A stretch of DNA of 64,000 nt from JBKEDC01 sp047974225 (GTDB taxonomy: Bacteria; Bacteroidota; Bacteroidia; Bacteroidales; Prolixibacteraceae): NCBI GenBank assembly GCA_047974225.1, contig JBKECD010000056.1, positions 1 to 64,000 of the forward strand, written 5' to 3'. Within the stretch, counting starts at the first letter, position 1. Each line of letters opens with the position of its first letter. Positions 1 to 8,812 of this stretch are shown piece by piece. Position numbers and translations under genes: made by a program. The notes below the pieces were generated by a model. That model was not told the DNA's origin. It worked only from the letters and a program-made list of their open reading frames with translations, and did no database searches.

Positions 1-46
1 AATGGCTTTTTGAAGCAAAAATGCGCTTGGCACGCACGGAAGCAAA

Positions 47-76
47 TTGCAATTCCAGAATTGTTTCCTATCTTTG
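47..76 (+). promoter_or_regulatory. Bacteroidetes-type promoter
   Basis: A TTG at 47-49 (-33 element) and TATCTTTG at 69-76 (-7 element) are separated by 19 bases, the usual arrangement in this phylum. Transcription would begin near 82, upstream of the ATGs at 101 and 107. This argues against translation starting at the ATG at 47, which lies inside the promoter. Confidence 0.7.
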
Positions 77-106
77 CTACTTAAATTAAATACAAAAGAT
101 ATGTCT

Positions 107-769
107 ATGAAAAACTTATGGAGCTTAATGCTCATTTTTATCGCCATGACGGCATGTTCGACTGACGACTCTGTTTCAACCTATTGGGTCAATGGCACAC
201 AGGTGGATTGCATGGGGGTCGCCCCACGAAAATGCTTACAGGTGCAAAAAGGAAAAGAGCTTGATGCTCAGGTGTGGCAAAACTTCTTCGCTAAGATTGA
301 GGGCTTCGACTATGAGCCCGGTTTTATCTATAAACTAAAGGTGAAGGAAGAACCCATCCCGATGGAGCAAGTGCCTGCCGATGGTTCGTCTATCAAATAT
401 ACGCTGGTAAAGGTGCTCGAAAAAACACCTGACACTCGCTTCGCTATTGATGGCGATTGGACACTCATCCGCCTCGATGCAGCTCCGCTCAACCGCATGG
501 TGCCCGCACCAAAGCTGAGCATCAATCTGATTGATATGCAGATTTCAGGCTCGGGTGGTTGCAATAATTACACCGCAGGAATTAAGGGCATAACAAGCAC
601 TACAATTAGCTTTGGCGTGATTGCTGGCGGGCAGCGTGCATGCATTGATCCGAATATGGAGCATGCCTATTTCATTGCGCTCAACAAGGTGAAAACATAC
701 GCCCTAGAAAATGACAAGCTGATTTGCTATGACGAAAATAGCAACGAAATATTGGCTTTCTTCCGATAA
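107..769 (+). CDS. DUF4377/META-domain (HslJ-like) lipoprotein
   Basis: A predicted lipoprotein of 220 residues. The start at 107 gives a short signal peptide ending in a lipobox (MTAC), and an ATG at 101 in the same frame would add two residues. The first half (about residues 25-110) resembles the DUF4377 domain, with its WVNG-type opening and a conserved Tyr-rich stretch. The second half (about 115-220) is a META domain like that of E. coli HslJ, with the GGCNNY core and a paired cysteine near RACID. The family sits in the envelope and has been linked to stress or drug tolerance, but no reaction is known. It is probably monocistronic: it has its own promoter and a strong terminator. Domain assignment is from recognised motifs; the role is unknown. 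Confidence 0.75.
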   Translation: MKNLWSLMLIFIAMTACSTDDSVSTYWVNGTQVDCMGVAPRKCLQVQKGKELDAQVWQNFFAKIEGFDYEPGFIYKLKVKEEPIPMEQVPADGSSIKYTLVKVLEKTPDTRFAIDGDWTLIRLDAAPLNRMVPAPKLSINLIDMQISGSGGCNNYTAGIKGITSTTISFGVIAGGQRACIDPNMEHAYFIALNKVKTYALENDKLICYDENSNEILAFFR

Positions 770-790
770 AACTACTTCGTTTGGTCGTTA

Positions 791-828
791 AAGCAGTCTT
801 GAGCATTTTCTCAAGACTGCTTTTTTTT
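791..828 (+). terminator. Rho-independent terminator
   Basis: A 12-bp perfect stem (792-803 with 810-821) and a six-base loop are followed by a run of eight or more T. It ends the META lipoprotein transcript. Confidence 0.9.
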
Positions 829-902
829 GACTCATCAGCAACGAAAGCAACTGCAATTCACCTAAAACACTTCCAAAAACATTCCTATTTCAGAAAAATG
901 AT

Positions 903-910
903 TACATTTG
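903..910 (+). promoter_or_regulatory. -7 box of the fucosidase gene
   Basis: TACATTTG matches TAnnTTTG and lies 32 bases before the ATG at 943. No clear -33 element is seen. Confidence 0.5.
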
Positions 911-942
911 GAAAAAATTTCAAACCTATTAAATAAGTAAAC

Positions 943-2544
943 ATGAACATCAAAAAGACAATTTGGATTTTCCTGATGACTGCCATTGTGGCTCTTCCTG
1001 CAATGGCACAAGAAAAAGAACTTTCGTGGGAAGAATTGCGCAATGAGTTTCAATGCCCCTCATGGTTTTCCGATGCCAAACTCGGCATTTGGGTGCACTG
1101 GGGAGCGCAGACTGAGCCCGAAAGTGGCGGCGGATGGTATGCACGACACATGTATATGCAGGATGTGGGCAATCAGCAATGGGGCGCAAACGCCTATCCC
1201 TATCACTGCAAAACTTATGGACATCCTTCGGAAAAGGGATATAAAGATGTGATTAATGAGTGGAAAGCCGAAAACCTCGACACCGACGACCTGCTGAAAT
1301 ACTTCAAAAGCATTGGCGCAAAATATTTTATGGTGCTGGCTAATCACCACGACCACTTCGACAATTTCAACTCCACCTATCACCCTTGGAACTCGGTCAA
1401 TGTTGGTCCGCACAAGGATATTGTGGCTGAGTTTGAAAAATCAACTCGCAAATATGGACTGAAGTTTGCTGTCAGCTCGCACGACGACCGCTATCTCGGA
1501 TGGTGGAAACCTGCATTTGGCGCCGACACTAGCGGCGTATATAAAGGTGTGCCTTATGATGCCAACCTCACTCTGGAAGATGGCAAAGGCACTTGGTGGG
1601 AAGGACTAGACCCTGCTCAACTCTATGGATTGCCCCCATCGAAACGCACCCCTGAGTGGGAAAAAAGCGTGAAAGAAAATTGGGTGCGTCGCCACACCGA
1701 GCTCGCCACAAAATATGATGTCGATATGCTTTGGTTTGACGGATATGGATTCCCTTATGGCAACTATGGAAAAGAAGCCTGCACAAATTTCTATAATTTC
1801 AAGCTCAACAAATATGGCAAACTCGATGCCATTGTATGTGGGAAAATCGCCAACGAACCTTCAACAATTAAAGACATCGAACGAGGGGGCGCCGATGAAA
1901 TTCTGCCCGAACCGTGGCAAGGAACAACCACCTTTGCAAGTTGGTTTTATAAAAAAGACGTGCAAAGCCGACACAATGCCCGCTCGGTCATCGAAATGAT
2001 GGTGGACATGAATAGCAAAAACGGCAATTTGATGCTCAATGTGGAACTTTTGTCCGACGGAACAATCCCTGCCCACCATAAGCTTATCCTAGACGAGCTC
2101 GGCGAATGGATCAATCTCAACCAAGAAGCTATCTATGGCAGCAAGCCTTGGAAAATCTATGGCGACAACCTCGATTCCTATTTAGAACTCGACAAACACA
2201 ATGCCGGAGAAACGGATTTGGAAGCTCTGAAACAGCAAAAGAAAAATAGCCACTTCAATGAGCGCACCATCAACAGCCCTGCCTATGGCAAGGATGAAGT
2301 GCGATTCACCACCAAAGATGGCACGCTCTATATGTTCGTGCTCAATCCTTCGGCAGGCGAAATCGAACTGCCTTCTTTGGGATTGAAATCAGAGGTGAAC
2401 AGCAATAAAATCTGCTCAATCAAGATGATTGGCAACAAACAAAAAATCAAGTATCAGCAAAAAGCGGATAAATTGGTGATTACCATCCCCGAAAAACGCC
2501 CTAGCAAATACGCTGCGGTATTTAAAATCGAAGGAATCTTGTAA
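943..2544 (+). CDS. Secreted alpha-L-fucosidase, GH29
   Basis: This 533-residue enzyme releases alpha-linked L-fucose from glycans. A signal peptide ends near the AMAQ motif at residue 23, which places it in the periplasm or beyond. The GH29 catalytic domain starts with the family's GIWVHWG motif (about 48-54). It continues through the HHDHFDNFNS region, and the nucleophile is Asp266 in the WFDG motif. The C-terminal 100 residues look like the usual beta-sandwich. Length is normal for the family. It stands alone between a terminator and the convergent efp gene, so it is not in a SusCD operon here. Fucose caps are common on mucin glycans, which fits the M60 locus nearby. The GH29 subfamily cannot be set by eye. 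Confidence 0.93.
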   Translation: MNIKKTIWIFLMTAIVALPAMAQEKELSWEELRNEFQCPSWFSDAKLGIWVHWGAQTEPESGGGWYARHMYMQDVGNQQWGANAYPYHCKTYGHPSEKGYKDVINEWKAENLDTDDLLKYFKSIGAKYFMVLANHHDHFDNFNSTYHPWNSVNVGPHKDIVAEFEKSTRKYGLKFAVSSHDDRYLGWWKPAFGADTSGVYKGVPYDANLTLEDGKGTWWEGLDPAQLYGLPPSKRTPEWEKSVKENWVRRHTELATKYDVDMLWFDGYGFPYGNYGKEACTNFYNFKLNKYGKLDAIVCGKIANEPSTIKDIERGGADEILPEPWQGTTTFASWFYKKDVQSRHNARSVIEMMVDMNSKNGNLMLNVELLSDGTIPAHHKLILDELGEWINLNQEAIYGSKPWKIYGDNLDSYLELDKHNAGETDLEALKQQKKNSHFNERTINSPAYGKDEVRFTTKDGTLYMFVLNPSAGEIELPSLGLKSEVNSNKICSIKMIGNKQKIKYQQKADKLVITIPEKRPSKYAAVFKIEGIL

Positions 2545-2563
2545 TAAGTTGCCCAAAAACAAA

Positions 2564-2600
2564 AAAAAAGGCTAGCTGAATGAATCAGCTAGCCTTTTTT
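2564..2600. terminator. Bidirectional terminator between fucosidase and efp
   Basis: Perfect 10-bp stem (2570-2579 with 2585-2594) with a five-base loop, flanked by six A on the left and six T on the right. It can therefore terminate both convergent genes. Confidence 0.9.
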
Positions 2601-2619
2601 GTCTTCAATCTTCTGACAC

Positions 2620-3186
2620 TTAGCGCACACGCTCTTTGTACGTCCTATCAGAAGTATCTACTTTGATTGTTTCACCAGCATTAATAAACATGGGCACCAT
2701 GATTTCAGCTCCAGTTTCCACTGTGGCTGGCTTCAAGGCTGTTGATGAAGCGGTGTTTCCTTTCTCACCTGCAATCGTTTCAGTCACTTCAAGCTCTACA
2801 TATTGAGGAAGCTCGGCAGTGAGTGGAGTTTCGGTTTCGGCATGGAAGTTGATTTCGATGATTGAACCTTCTTTCATCAAATCATTGTTTTGAATCAAAT
2901 CAGGGTCGATAGACACTTGCTCGAAAGTTTCGGTGTGCATGAAGTTGAAGCCCATATCATCTTGGTAGAGATATTGATAAGGACGGCGCTCGATGCGCAC
3001 TGTTTCCACTTTCACACCCGAGTTGAATGTGTTGTCAATCACCTTGCCTGTTTTCACGTTTTTCAACTTGGTGCGCACAAAAGCTGGACCCTTGCCCGGT
3101 TTCACATGTTGAAATTGAATGATGGTGCACAATTGTCCGTTAAAATCAATCGTCATACCATTTTTAAAATCTGCTGTAGTTGCCAT
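2620..3186 (-). CDS. efp: Elongation factor P
   Basis: Translation elongation factor P rescues ribosomes stalled at proline runs. The 188-residue length and three-domain layout are typical. The KOW-like N-terminal domain (1-65) carries the loop with PGKG, where Lys32 is the site that is modified in some bacteria. Domain II spans about 68-128. The C-terminal OB domain ends with the conserved DTSDRTYKER-like tail. No modifying enzyme is encoded in the window. A TATCTTTG box on the minus strand (3226-3233) lies about 40 bases upstream. The gene is divergent from aspS and shares the bidirectional terminator at 2564-2600. Confidence 0.97.
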   Translation of the reverse strand: MATTADFKNGMTIDFNGQLCTIIQFQHVKPGKGPAFVRTKLKNVKTGKVIDNTFNSGVKVETVRIERRPYQYLYQDDMGFNFMHTETFEQVSIDPDLIQNNDLMKEGSIIEINFHAETETPLTAELPQYVELEVTETIAGEKGNTASSTALKPATVETGAEIMVPMFINAGETIKVDTSDRTYKERVR

Positions 3187-3225
3187 TTTTCTAGTATCTT
3201 ATAAATTATTTTCTTTGAATTGGCG

Positions 3226-3233
3226 CAAAGATA
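3226..3233 (-). promoter_or_regulatory. -7 box of efp
   Basis: The minus strand reads TATCTTTG, a full match to TAnnTTTG, 40 bases before the efp start. The -33 element is not clear. Confidence 0.55.
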
Positions 3234-3317
3234 AGCTTTTAGCTTAAAAATGGAGTGCTTAAAATTTCGTTTTATGTGATTATAGCCGTTTTTCTTCTAC
3301 ATTGCAATTAAATATCC

Positions 3318-3325
3318 TACTTTTG
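3318..3325 (+). promoter_or_regulatory. -7 box of aspS
   Basis: TACTTTTG matches TAnnTTTG, 28 bases before the aspS ATG. No good -33 element is visible. Confidence 0.55.
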
Positions 3326-3353
3326 TGGCTAGAAATTTCATACTATATTATAT

Positions 3354-5102
3354 ATGTACAGATCGCATACCTGTGGCGAAATTCGCCCTGCAAATATTGA
3401 GCAACAAATCACCCTCGCTGGATGGGTGCAACGCAAGCGCGAATTGGGCGCAATGACTTTCATCGACCTCCGCGACCGATACGGAATCACCCAACTCGTG
3501 ATTGATGAACATGCTTCGGAAGAATTGAAGCAGCAAGTGAAAAAAATCGGTCGGGAGTTTGTGCTCCAAGTCTGCGGCAAAGTGCGCGAGCGAAGTAGCA
3601 AAAATAAAAACATCGCAACTGGCGATGTGGAACTTGATGTGGAAACAATCAAAGTGCTGAGTGCTTCCGAAGTGCCCCCTTTCACCATTGAGGACGAAAG
3701 TGATGGCGGTGATGATATTCGCATGAAATATCGCTACCTCGATTTGCGCCGAAATCCGGTGCGTGAAACACTTATCCTCCGCTCGAAAATGGCGTTGGCG
3801 GTGCGGAACTACCTCAACGATAAAAACTTCATCGAAACAGAAACCCCCGTTTTGATGAAATCAACACCCGAGGGCGCACGCGATTTCATCGTGCCTTCAC
3901 GCATGAACCCCGGTGAGTTCTACGCCCTGCCTCAATCGCCCCAAACATTCAAACAATTGCTCATGGTGGCAGGCTTCGACCGCTACTATCAGATTGTGAA
4001 ATGCTTCCGTGATGAGGATTTGCGTGCCGACCGTCAGCCCGAGTTCACCCAAATCGACTGCGAGATGGCGTTTGTGGAGCAAGAAGATATTTTGAACCTC
4101 TTCGAGGGGATGACTAAAGAACTTTTCCGCTCAACTAAAGGCGTGGAAATCCCCGATTTCATCCGCATGCCCTATGCCGAAGCAATGGAAAAATATGGTT
4201 CTGACAAGCCTGATATTCGTTTTGAAATGTTGATGAACGACATTTCAACTTTGGTGAAAGGACACGATTTCGCAATTTTCGATGATGCCGAATATATCGG
4301 TGCAATTGCTGCCAAAGGCTGTGCGGAATACACCCGCAAGCAGCTCGATGCGCTGACTGATTGGGTGAAACGTCCGCAAATCGGTGCAAAGGGGCTTGTC
4401 TATGTGAAATGCAATGCCGATGGCTCGTTTAAATCATCGGTGGATAAATTCTATTCCGAAGAAGAACTCGCCAAATGGGCTGCTGCCACAGGTGCGGAAG
4501 CTGGCGACTTGATTTTGGTGCTTTCGGGTGCTTCGGAAGCGACGCACAAACAGCTGGGTGAACTTCGTCTTGAAATGGCTCGCCAAATGGGCTTGATGGA
4601 TAAAAACGTGTTTGCGCCTATGTGGGTGGTGGACTTCCCGATGCTCGAATGGGACGAGGAATCAAACCGCTGGCACGCCATGCACCATCCCTTCACTTCG
4701 CCTAAACCTGAAGATATTCCCTTGCTCGACACCGCTCCCGGCGATGTGCGTGCTAACGCCTATGACATGGTCATCAACGGTGTGGAAATTGGGGGCGGCT
4801 CGGTGCGAATCTTCGATTCAGCCTTGCAAGCAAAAGTGTTTGGTCTGCTTGGTTTCAGCAAAGAGGAAGCCGAAGCGCAGTTTGGTTTCTTGATGAGTGC
4901 CTTCAAATTTGGCGCGCCCCCTCATGCGGGCATCGCCTTCGGGTTCGACCGCTTGGTTTCCATGTTTGCCGGCTTAGACAGCATCCGCGACACCATCGCT
5001 TTCCCCAAAAACAATTCCGGCAGAGATGTCATGGTGGAAGCTCCATCGAGAGTGGCGCAAGCGCAGCTGGATGAGTTGGAGATTGATTTGAGAAAGAAAT
5101 AG
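3354..5102 (+). CDS. aspS: Aspartyl-tRNA synthetase (bacterial type)
   Basis: The enzyme charges tRNA-Asp with aspartate in the cytoplasm. At 582 residues it has the bacterial architecture: an N-terminal OB-fold anticodon-binding domain (about 1-105, starting MYRSHTCGEI), the class II catalytic core, and an inserted GAD domain (about 285-420). Motif 2 is visible as FRDEDLRADRQPEFTQID and motif 3 as GIAFGFDRLV near the C-terminus. It has its own -7 box. The toxin-antitoxin pair starts 31 bases after its stop with no terminator between, so some readthrough into that pair is likely. Confidence 0.97.
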   Translation: MYRSHTCGEIRPANIEQQITLAGWVQRKRELGAMTFIDLRDRYGITQLVIDEHASEELKQQVKKIGREFVLQVCGKVRERSSKNKNIATGDVELDVETIKVLSASEVPPFTIEDESDGGDDIRMKYRYLDLRRNPVRETLILRSKMALAVRNYLNDKNFIETETPVLMKSTPEGARDFIVPSRMNPGEFYALPQSPQTFKQLLMVAGFDRYYQIVKCFRDEDLRADRQPEFTQIDCEMAFVEQEDILNLFEGMTKELFRSTKGVEIPDFIRMPYAEAMEKYGSDKPDIRFEMLMNDISTLVKGHDFAIFDDAEYIGAIAAKGCAEYTRKQLDALTDWVKRPQIGAKGLVYVKCNADGSFKSSVDKFYSEEELAKWAAATGAEAGDLILVLSGASEATHKQLGELRLEMARQMGLMDKNVFAPMWVVDFPMLEWDEESNRWHAMHHPFTSPKPEDIPLLDTAPGDVRANAYDMVINGVEIGGGSVRIFDSALQAKVFGLLGFSKEEAEAQFGFLMSAFKFGAPPHAGIAFGFDRLVSMFAGLDSIRDTIAFPKNNSGRDVMVEAPSRVAQAQLDELEIDLRKK

Positions 5103-5133
5103 TCCCCAATAGGCGGAACGTAAATTTTAGCAA

Positions 5134-5433
5134 ATGAAAATAATTGATAAGAATATAGATAAAATAAAGGCTTTGTGCAATAAACACAAGGTGGCTAGGC
5201 TGTTTGTGTTTGGTTCAATTTTGACAGATAACTTCAAACGGTCGAGCGATGTTGACTTATTGGTTGATTTCTCAGATGTTGAACTTTACGACTATGCTGA
5301 TAATTATTTCGATTTGAAAGCGGCATTAGAGAAATTATTCAAGCGACCGGTTGATTTGCTCGAAGACAAGGCTATCAATAACCCTTATCTGAGAAAATCT
5401 ATTGACTCCTCTAAATGTTTGATTTATGGATAA
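5134..5433 (+). CDS. mntA: MNT-domain antitoxin, minimal nucleotidyltransferase (MntA-like)
   Basis: A 99-residue minimal nucleotidyltransferase. The signature GSX10DXD is complete: Gly27-Ser28 and then Asp39-Val40-Asp41, with a third acidic residue at Asp74. In characterised pairs this enzyme transfers AMP groups to a tyrosine of the partner HEPN toxin and so silences it. Here the partner starts inside this gene's stop region, with the eight-base overlap ATGGATAA at 5426-5433, which suggests translational coupling. The local sequence is visibly richer in A and T than aspS, in keeping with acquisition by transfer. No separate promoter is seen. Function is inferred from motif and neighbour. 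Confidence 0.88.
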   Translation: MKIIDKNIDKIKALCNKHKVARLFVFGSILTDNFKRSSDVDLLVDFSDVELYDYADNYFDLKAALEKLFKRPVDLLEDKAINNPYLRKSIDSSKCLIYG

Positions 5434-5764
5434 TGATGTGCAAACTTGGCTGTATGACATCTTGCAATCTATTAGTGAGATTGAAAGCTACTATGAAGGC
5501 AAGCCAAGAGTTTTTGAAGAGTATGTTTCTGATATCAGAACAAAAAGAGCTATTGAGCGCAATTTAGAGATAATCGGTGAAGCTGCAAATCGAATACTCA
5601 AAAGGGAGAAAGATTTCAAGCTTGAAAATGTTCAAAGGATAATCGGCACTCGGAACAGAATTATTCACGGATATGATAAAATATCGGATGATTTGATTTG
5701 GAGTATTGTGATAAATCATTTGCCGAAATTAAAAAATGAAGTAACGAGTTTGCTAAATGGATAA
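5426..5764 (+). CDS. hepT: HEPN-domain toxin (DUF86/HepT-like RNase)
   Basis: A 112-residue all-helical HEPN protein of the DUF86/HepT family. The RNase motif RX4HXY is intact: Arg76, His81 and Tyr83. In the known MntA/HepT modules this tyrosine is the AMP acceptor. The toxin is a ribonuclease that slows growth under stress or phage attack. The gene overlaps mntA by eight bases and in turn overlaps the next gene by the identical octamer ATGGATAA at 5757-5764. All expected catalytic residues are present, so the pair looks functional rather than decayed. Confidence 0.88.
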   Translation: MDNDVQTWLYDILQSISEIESYYEGKPRVFEEYVSDIRTKRAIERNLEIIGEAANRILKREKDFKLENVQRIIGTRNRIIHGYDKISDDLIWSIVINHLPKLKNEVTSLLNG

Positions 5765-6299
5765 CCAAATCCTCGATTTTCTATATCAAAAGAGCCGCAC
5801 ATCGCTTTCTATGGAGCGGTTGGCGGCTCTTGTGCTTGATGAGCCTTCGTGCATGGCGGAGCTGGTGGATATTTGCACCGACACCACCGACACCGAAGGG
5901 AATTGGCGAGCAGCTTGGCTATTATATAAGGTGGCAGATGAAAGCCCTACACTTTTACAAACCTATGCACCTCGATTGATTGGCTTCTTCATTTCCTCTT
6001 ATCCTGATTGCCCCGATGGGTTGCTGCGTGGACTGTTGCGCACACTGATGACATTGGAATACCCAGAGAACTTATGTGCATCATTGCTTGATGCTTGTAC
6101 CGACATCTATAAAAAGCAGAAACGCGCCAAGGCGGTGCGCGTGAATGCAATAAAAGTCATCGGCAAGATTGTGCGCATCTATCCGGAATTGGCGGTGGAG
6201 TTCATTCCTGAATTTGAATTGCTCGCCACGCATGATGAGAAAGCTGTTGCAGCGGCAGCGAGGATTGAGTTGAAAAAAATAAAACGACTACATTTATAA
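5757..6299 (+). CDS. Helical-repeat (HEAT-like) protein coupled to the toxin-antitoxin pair
   Basis: A 180-residue protein that I cannot assign to a named family with certainty. The sequence is almost wholly amphipathic helices in pairs, with leucine and alanine periodicity like HEAT or armadillo repeats and no membrane segments or signal peptide. Such folds usually hold partner proteins or nucleic acid. It begins with MDN, like the toxin, because both starts use ATGGATAA overlapping the preceding stop. Base composition is less AT-rich than in the toxin pair, so it may be an older resident gene downstream of aspS into which the pair was inserted. It could equally be a third component of the module. 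Confidence 0.65.
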   Translation: MDNQILDFLYQKSRTSLSMERLAALVLDEPSCMAELVDICTDTTDTEGNWRAAWLLYKVADESPTLLQTYAPRLIGFFISSYPDCPDGLLRGLLRTLMTLEYPENLCASLLDACTDIYKKQKRAKAVRVNAIKVIGKIVRIYPELAVEFIPEFELLATHDEKAVAAAARIELKKIKRLHL

Positions 6300-6323
6300 T
6301 ATAACCTCTATAATCTAAAAATA

Positions 6324-6809
6324 ATGAGCACACGATATCAAAAATTTGAAGAGCAAGCCCTCGAGCAAATCAAAGATTGCAAAGGCAGCGACCTGCGTTT
6401 TTTCAGAATTGAAGAATACCTACGTAATGCCGAGCGAATAGACCTCTTGGCGGAAGAATGCCCAAGTTGTGCAAACATCAGAAAACAAATGGAAGCCGAA
6501 GTTGGCAACCTGAAAGAGGCTGTAGAGCAACCAGGCAAATCGCGCAAAAAACTCGACGAAATTCAAGACCAACTGGTCAATCATCTGCGAAAATCACATG
6601 GCTATTATCCTCCCATGTATCACACCTACATGCAGTCGATTTATTGGCTGATGGGGTTCATGCTCGCCGCGTTTATCATCGTAAAGCTGTTTGCCACCTT
6701 TAATCCCATCGCCATTTATTCGCCTGCATTTGTCATCGGCGTAGTGATTGGACAAGTCAGAGGAAGCAAAAAAGACCGCGAGATACAAAAGACAGGCAAA
6801 CAACTCTAA
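6324..6809 (+). CDS. Small membrane protein, unknown function
   Basis: A 161-residue protein. Residues 1-90 are charged and helical, with two cysteines near residues 47 and 50 (ECPSC). Two hydrophobic segments follow, at about 106-124 and 130-146, and then a basic tail (RGSKKDREIQK). This suggests a cytoplasmic helical domain anchored by a hairpin of two membrane helices. It starts 24 bases after the helical-repeat gene and may be in the same transcript. I do not recognise the family. Confidence 0.6.
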   Translation: MSTRYQKFEEQALEQIKDCKGSDLRFFRIEEYLRNAERIDLLAEECPSCANIRKQMEAEVGNLKEAVEQPGKSRKKLDEIQDQLVNHLRKSHGYYPPMYHTYMQSIYWLMGFMLAAFIIVKLFATFNPIAIYSPAFVIGVVIGQVRGSKKDREIQKTGKQL

Positions 6810-6930
6810 AACAAAACAACAAGTTCATTATCAATCCAACACACATAGGCAAAATGCTGCTTTCAGTTGAAAAAATACACTTTTCTGCAACTTTACCCGC
6901 TTATTCCTATGTGGTTTATACAATTATATC

Positions 6931-6938
6931 TATATTTG
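6931..6938 (+). promoter_or_regulatory. -7 box of the TPR lipoprotein gene
   Basis: TATATTTG matches TAnnTTTG and lies 51 bases before the ATG at 6990. The -33 region is weak. Confidence 0.5.
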
Positions 6939-6989
6939 GGCTGTTTTTTCAAACTAACACGAAACAAATATTTTTAAAAATAGCATTTT

Positions 6990-8741
6990 ATGAATCAGTC
7001 AAAATTCAAATCTCTACTTGGATTAGCATTGACCACAGCGGTATTGTCGAGCTGTGCAGGCTTAAAAAGTATGCAAAAAAAAGCTGACGACATCAGCTAC
7101 AACGTATCACCTAACCCTCTAGAAGCAAAAGCAGGCGAGGTGAAAGCAAACATCAATGGTGTATTCCCCGAAAAATACTTCGCAAAGAAAGTAACCGTGG
7201 TGGCTACCCCAGTGTTAACAACCGCTGACGGCGAAGTTACTTTCGCTCCAGTAACAGTGCAAGGTGAAAAAGTGCAAGACAACAACAGCGTTATCGCCTA
7301 TAAAAAAGGTGGCGACTTTGTTTATTCTGAAGCTGTGCCCTACACTAATTCCATGCGAGAATCAATCTTGGCGATCCACATCACTGCTTCTAAAGGAAGT
7401 AAATCAGTAGATTTTGCTCCTGTCAATATTGCAACAGGCGTGATGGCAACTGCTGAAATGGTGGTGAACAAACCTCAAACTATCGTGGGCATCCAACGTG
7501 AAGAAAACACTACTGGTGTTTACGATGCCAACATCGACCCTTATCAACGCATCGTGCCTGAATCATACAGCGCCGACATCATGTATTTGAAAAACCAAGC
7601 TAACGTGCGCTCTTCAGAACAAAGAAAAGAAAGCATCGTTGGTCTGGAAAAATACACTAAAGATGTAAAAGCTGACGAAAGAAAAGAGCTCAAAGATGTG
7701 AAAGTTTCAGCATACGCTTCTCCTGAAGGTGGCTTGGACTTAAACACTAAGCTTTCTGAAAAACGCAAGAAATCAGGAACTAACGTTGCTGACAGAATCT
7801 TGAAAAAATCAAAACTAGAAACTAGCGTATTCAGTGATTTCACTGCTGAAGACTGGGACGGTTTCCAATCTCTGATGGAAGCATCTTCAATCCAAGACAA
7901 AGATCTAATCCTACGCGTTCTTTCTATGTACACTGACCCTGAGGTGCGTGAAGAAAAAATCAAAAGTCTTGGTCAAGTATTCACTGAAGTGGAAGACCAA
8001 ATCTTGCCTCAATTGCGTCGTTCAAAAATCACTGCTAATATCGAAGTAATCGGTAGAAGCGACGATGAGATCTTGGCTCAATTCAAAACTGACGCTAGCC
8101 AATTGAACCCAGCTGAATTAATCTATGGCGCTAGCCTCGTAGAAACTGACTCTGAAAAAATTGCGTTCTATGAAGCCCTAGTGAAATACTATCCAAACGA
8201 CTGGAGAGGTTATAACAACATCGGTGTAGTGTATGCTCAAGGTGGCGACTACGAAAAAGCAAAACCTTATTTCGTGAAAGCCGAGCAAAAATCGTCATCA
8301 GCGGTAGTTGTGAAAAACAACTTGGGCGCTTGTGAATTGGCCGACAACAAAGTGGCTGACGCCAAAGTACTTCTTGGTGCTGCATCAGGTGCTGGCGCTG
8401 AAGTGAACTACAACGAAGGTATCGTGGCTATCAAAGAAGGCGAATATGCCACTGCTGCTAAATTGCTTACTGGCTCTAACTCAGTAAACGAAGGTATTGC
8501 TAAAATCCTTAACGGTGATGCTGACGGTGCACTTCGTGCATTAAACAACTGCGATTGCCCATGCTGGAAAGTAGCCTACTTCAAAGCTGTTGTAGCTGCT
8601 CGCATGGCTAAAGAAGCTGCTGTTTACTCTAATCTTAAAGATGCAGTAGCTGCTTCTGCTGACGCTAAGAAATTCATCGCTACCGATGTTGAGTTCGCTC
8701 AATACAAAGAAAGCGCAGAGTTCAAAGCTATCGTGAAATAA
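6990..8741 (+). CDS. Outer-membrane lipoprotein with OmpA-like and TPR regions
   Basis: A 583-residue predicted lipoprotein with a clear lipobox (LSSC, Cys22). The N-terminal half is beta-rich. At about residues 225-265 a stretch reading AYASPEGG followed by NxxLSEKRxxS resembles the peptidoglycan-binding OmpA C-terminal fold. Residues 375-560 contain TPR-like helices, with YYPNDWRGYNNIGVVYAQGGDYEKA the clearest repeat. Codon choice is very uniform (mostly GCT, AAA, GAA), which suggests high expression. Own -7 box and a strong terminator point to a single-gene transcript. The likely role is structural, linking outer membrane and cell wall; this is inference. Confidence 0.75.
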   Translation: MNQSKFKSLLGLALTTAVLSSCAGLKSMQKKADDISYNVSPNPLEAKAGEVKANINGVFPEKYFAKKVTVVATPVLTTADGEVTFAPVTVQGEKVQDNNSVIAYKKGGDFVYSEAVPYTNSMRESILAIHITASKGSKSVDFAPVNIATGVMATAEMVVNKPQTIVGIQREENTTGVYDANIDPYQRIVPESYSADIMYLKNQANVRSSEQRKESIVGLEKYTKDVKADERKELKDVKVSAYASPEGGLDLNTKLSEKRKKSGTNVADRILKKSKLETSVFSDFTAEDWDGFQSLMEASSIQDKDLILRVLSMYTDPEVREEKIKSLGQVFTEVEDQILPQLRRSKITANIEVIGRSDDEILAQFKTDASQLNPAELIYGASLVETDSEKIAFYEALVKYYPNDWRGYNNIGVVYAQGGDYEKAKPYFVKAEQKSSSAVVVKNNLGACELADNKVADAKVLLGAASGAGAEVNYNEGIVAIKEGEYATAAKLLTGSNSVNEGIAKILNGDADGALRALNNCDCPCWKVAYFKAVVAARMAKEAAVYSNLKDAVAASADAKKFIATDVEFAQYKESAEFKAIVK

Positions 8742-8760
8742 ACTCTCCCCAATAAGATAT

Positions 8761-8797
8761 AAAAAAGGGATGTCCACATGTGGACATCCCTTTTTTT
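8761..8797. terminator. Bidirectional terminator
   Basis: A 24-base perfect palindrome (8767-8790) is flanked by A6 on the left and T7 on the right. It serves both the lipoprotein gene and the convergent mscS gene. Confidence 0.92.
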
Positions 8798-8812
8798 ATA
8801 GGGGTACCCCCC

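Noticed and set aside
47..106. ATG at 47 as start of the META lipoprotein
   Set aside because: It lies within the promoter (-33 TTG at 47-49) and would bury the signal peptide behind 20 extra residues.
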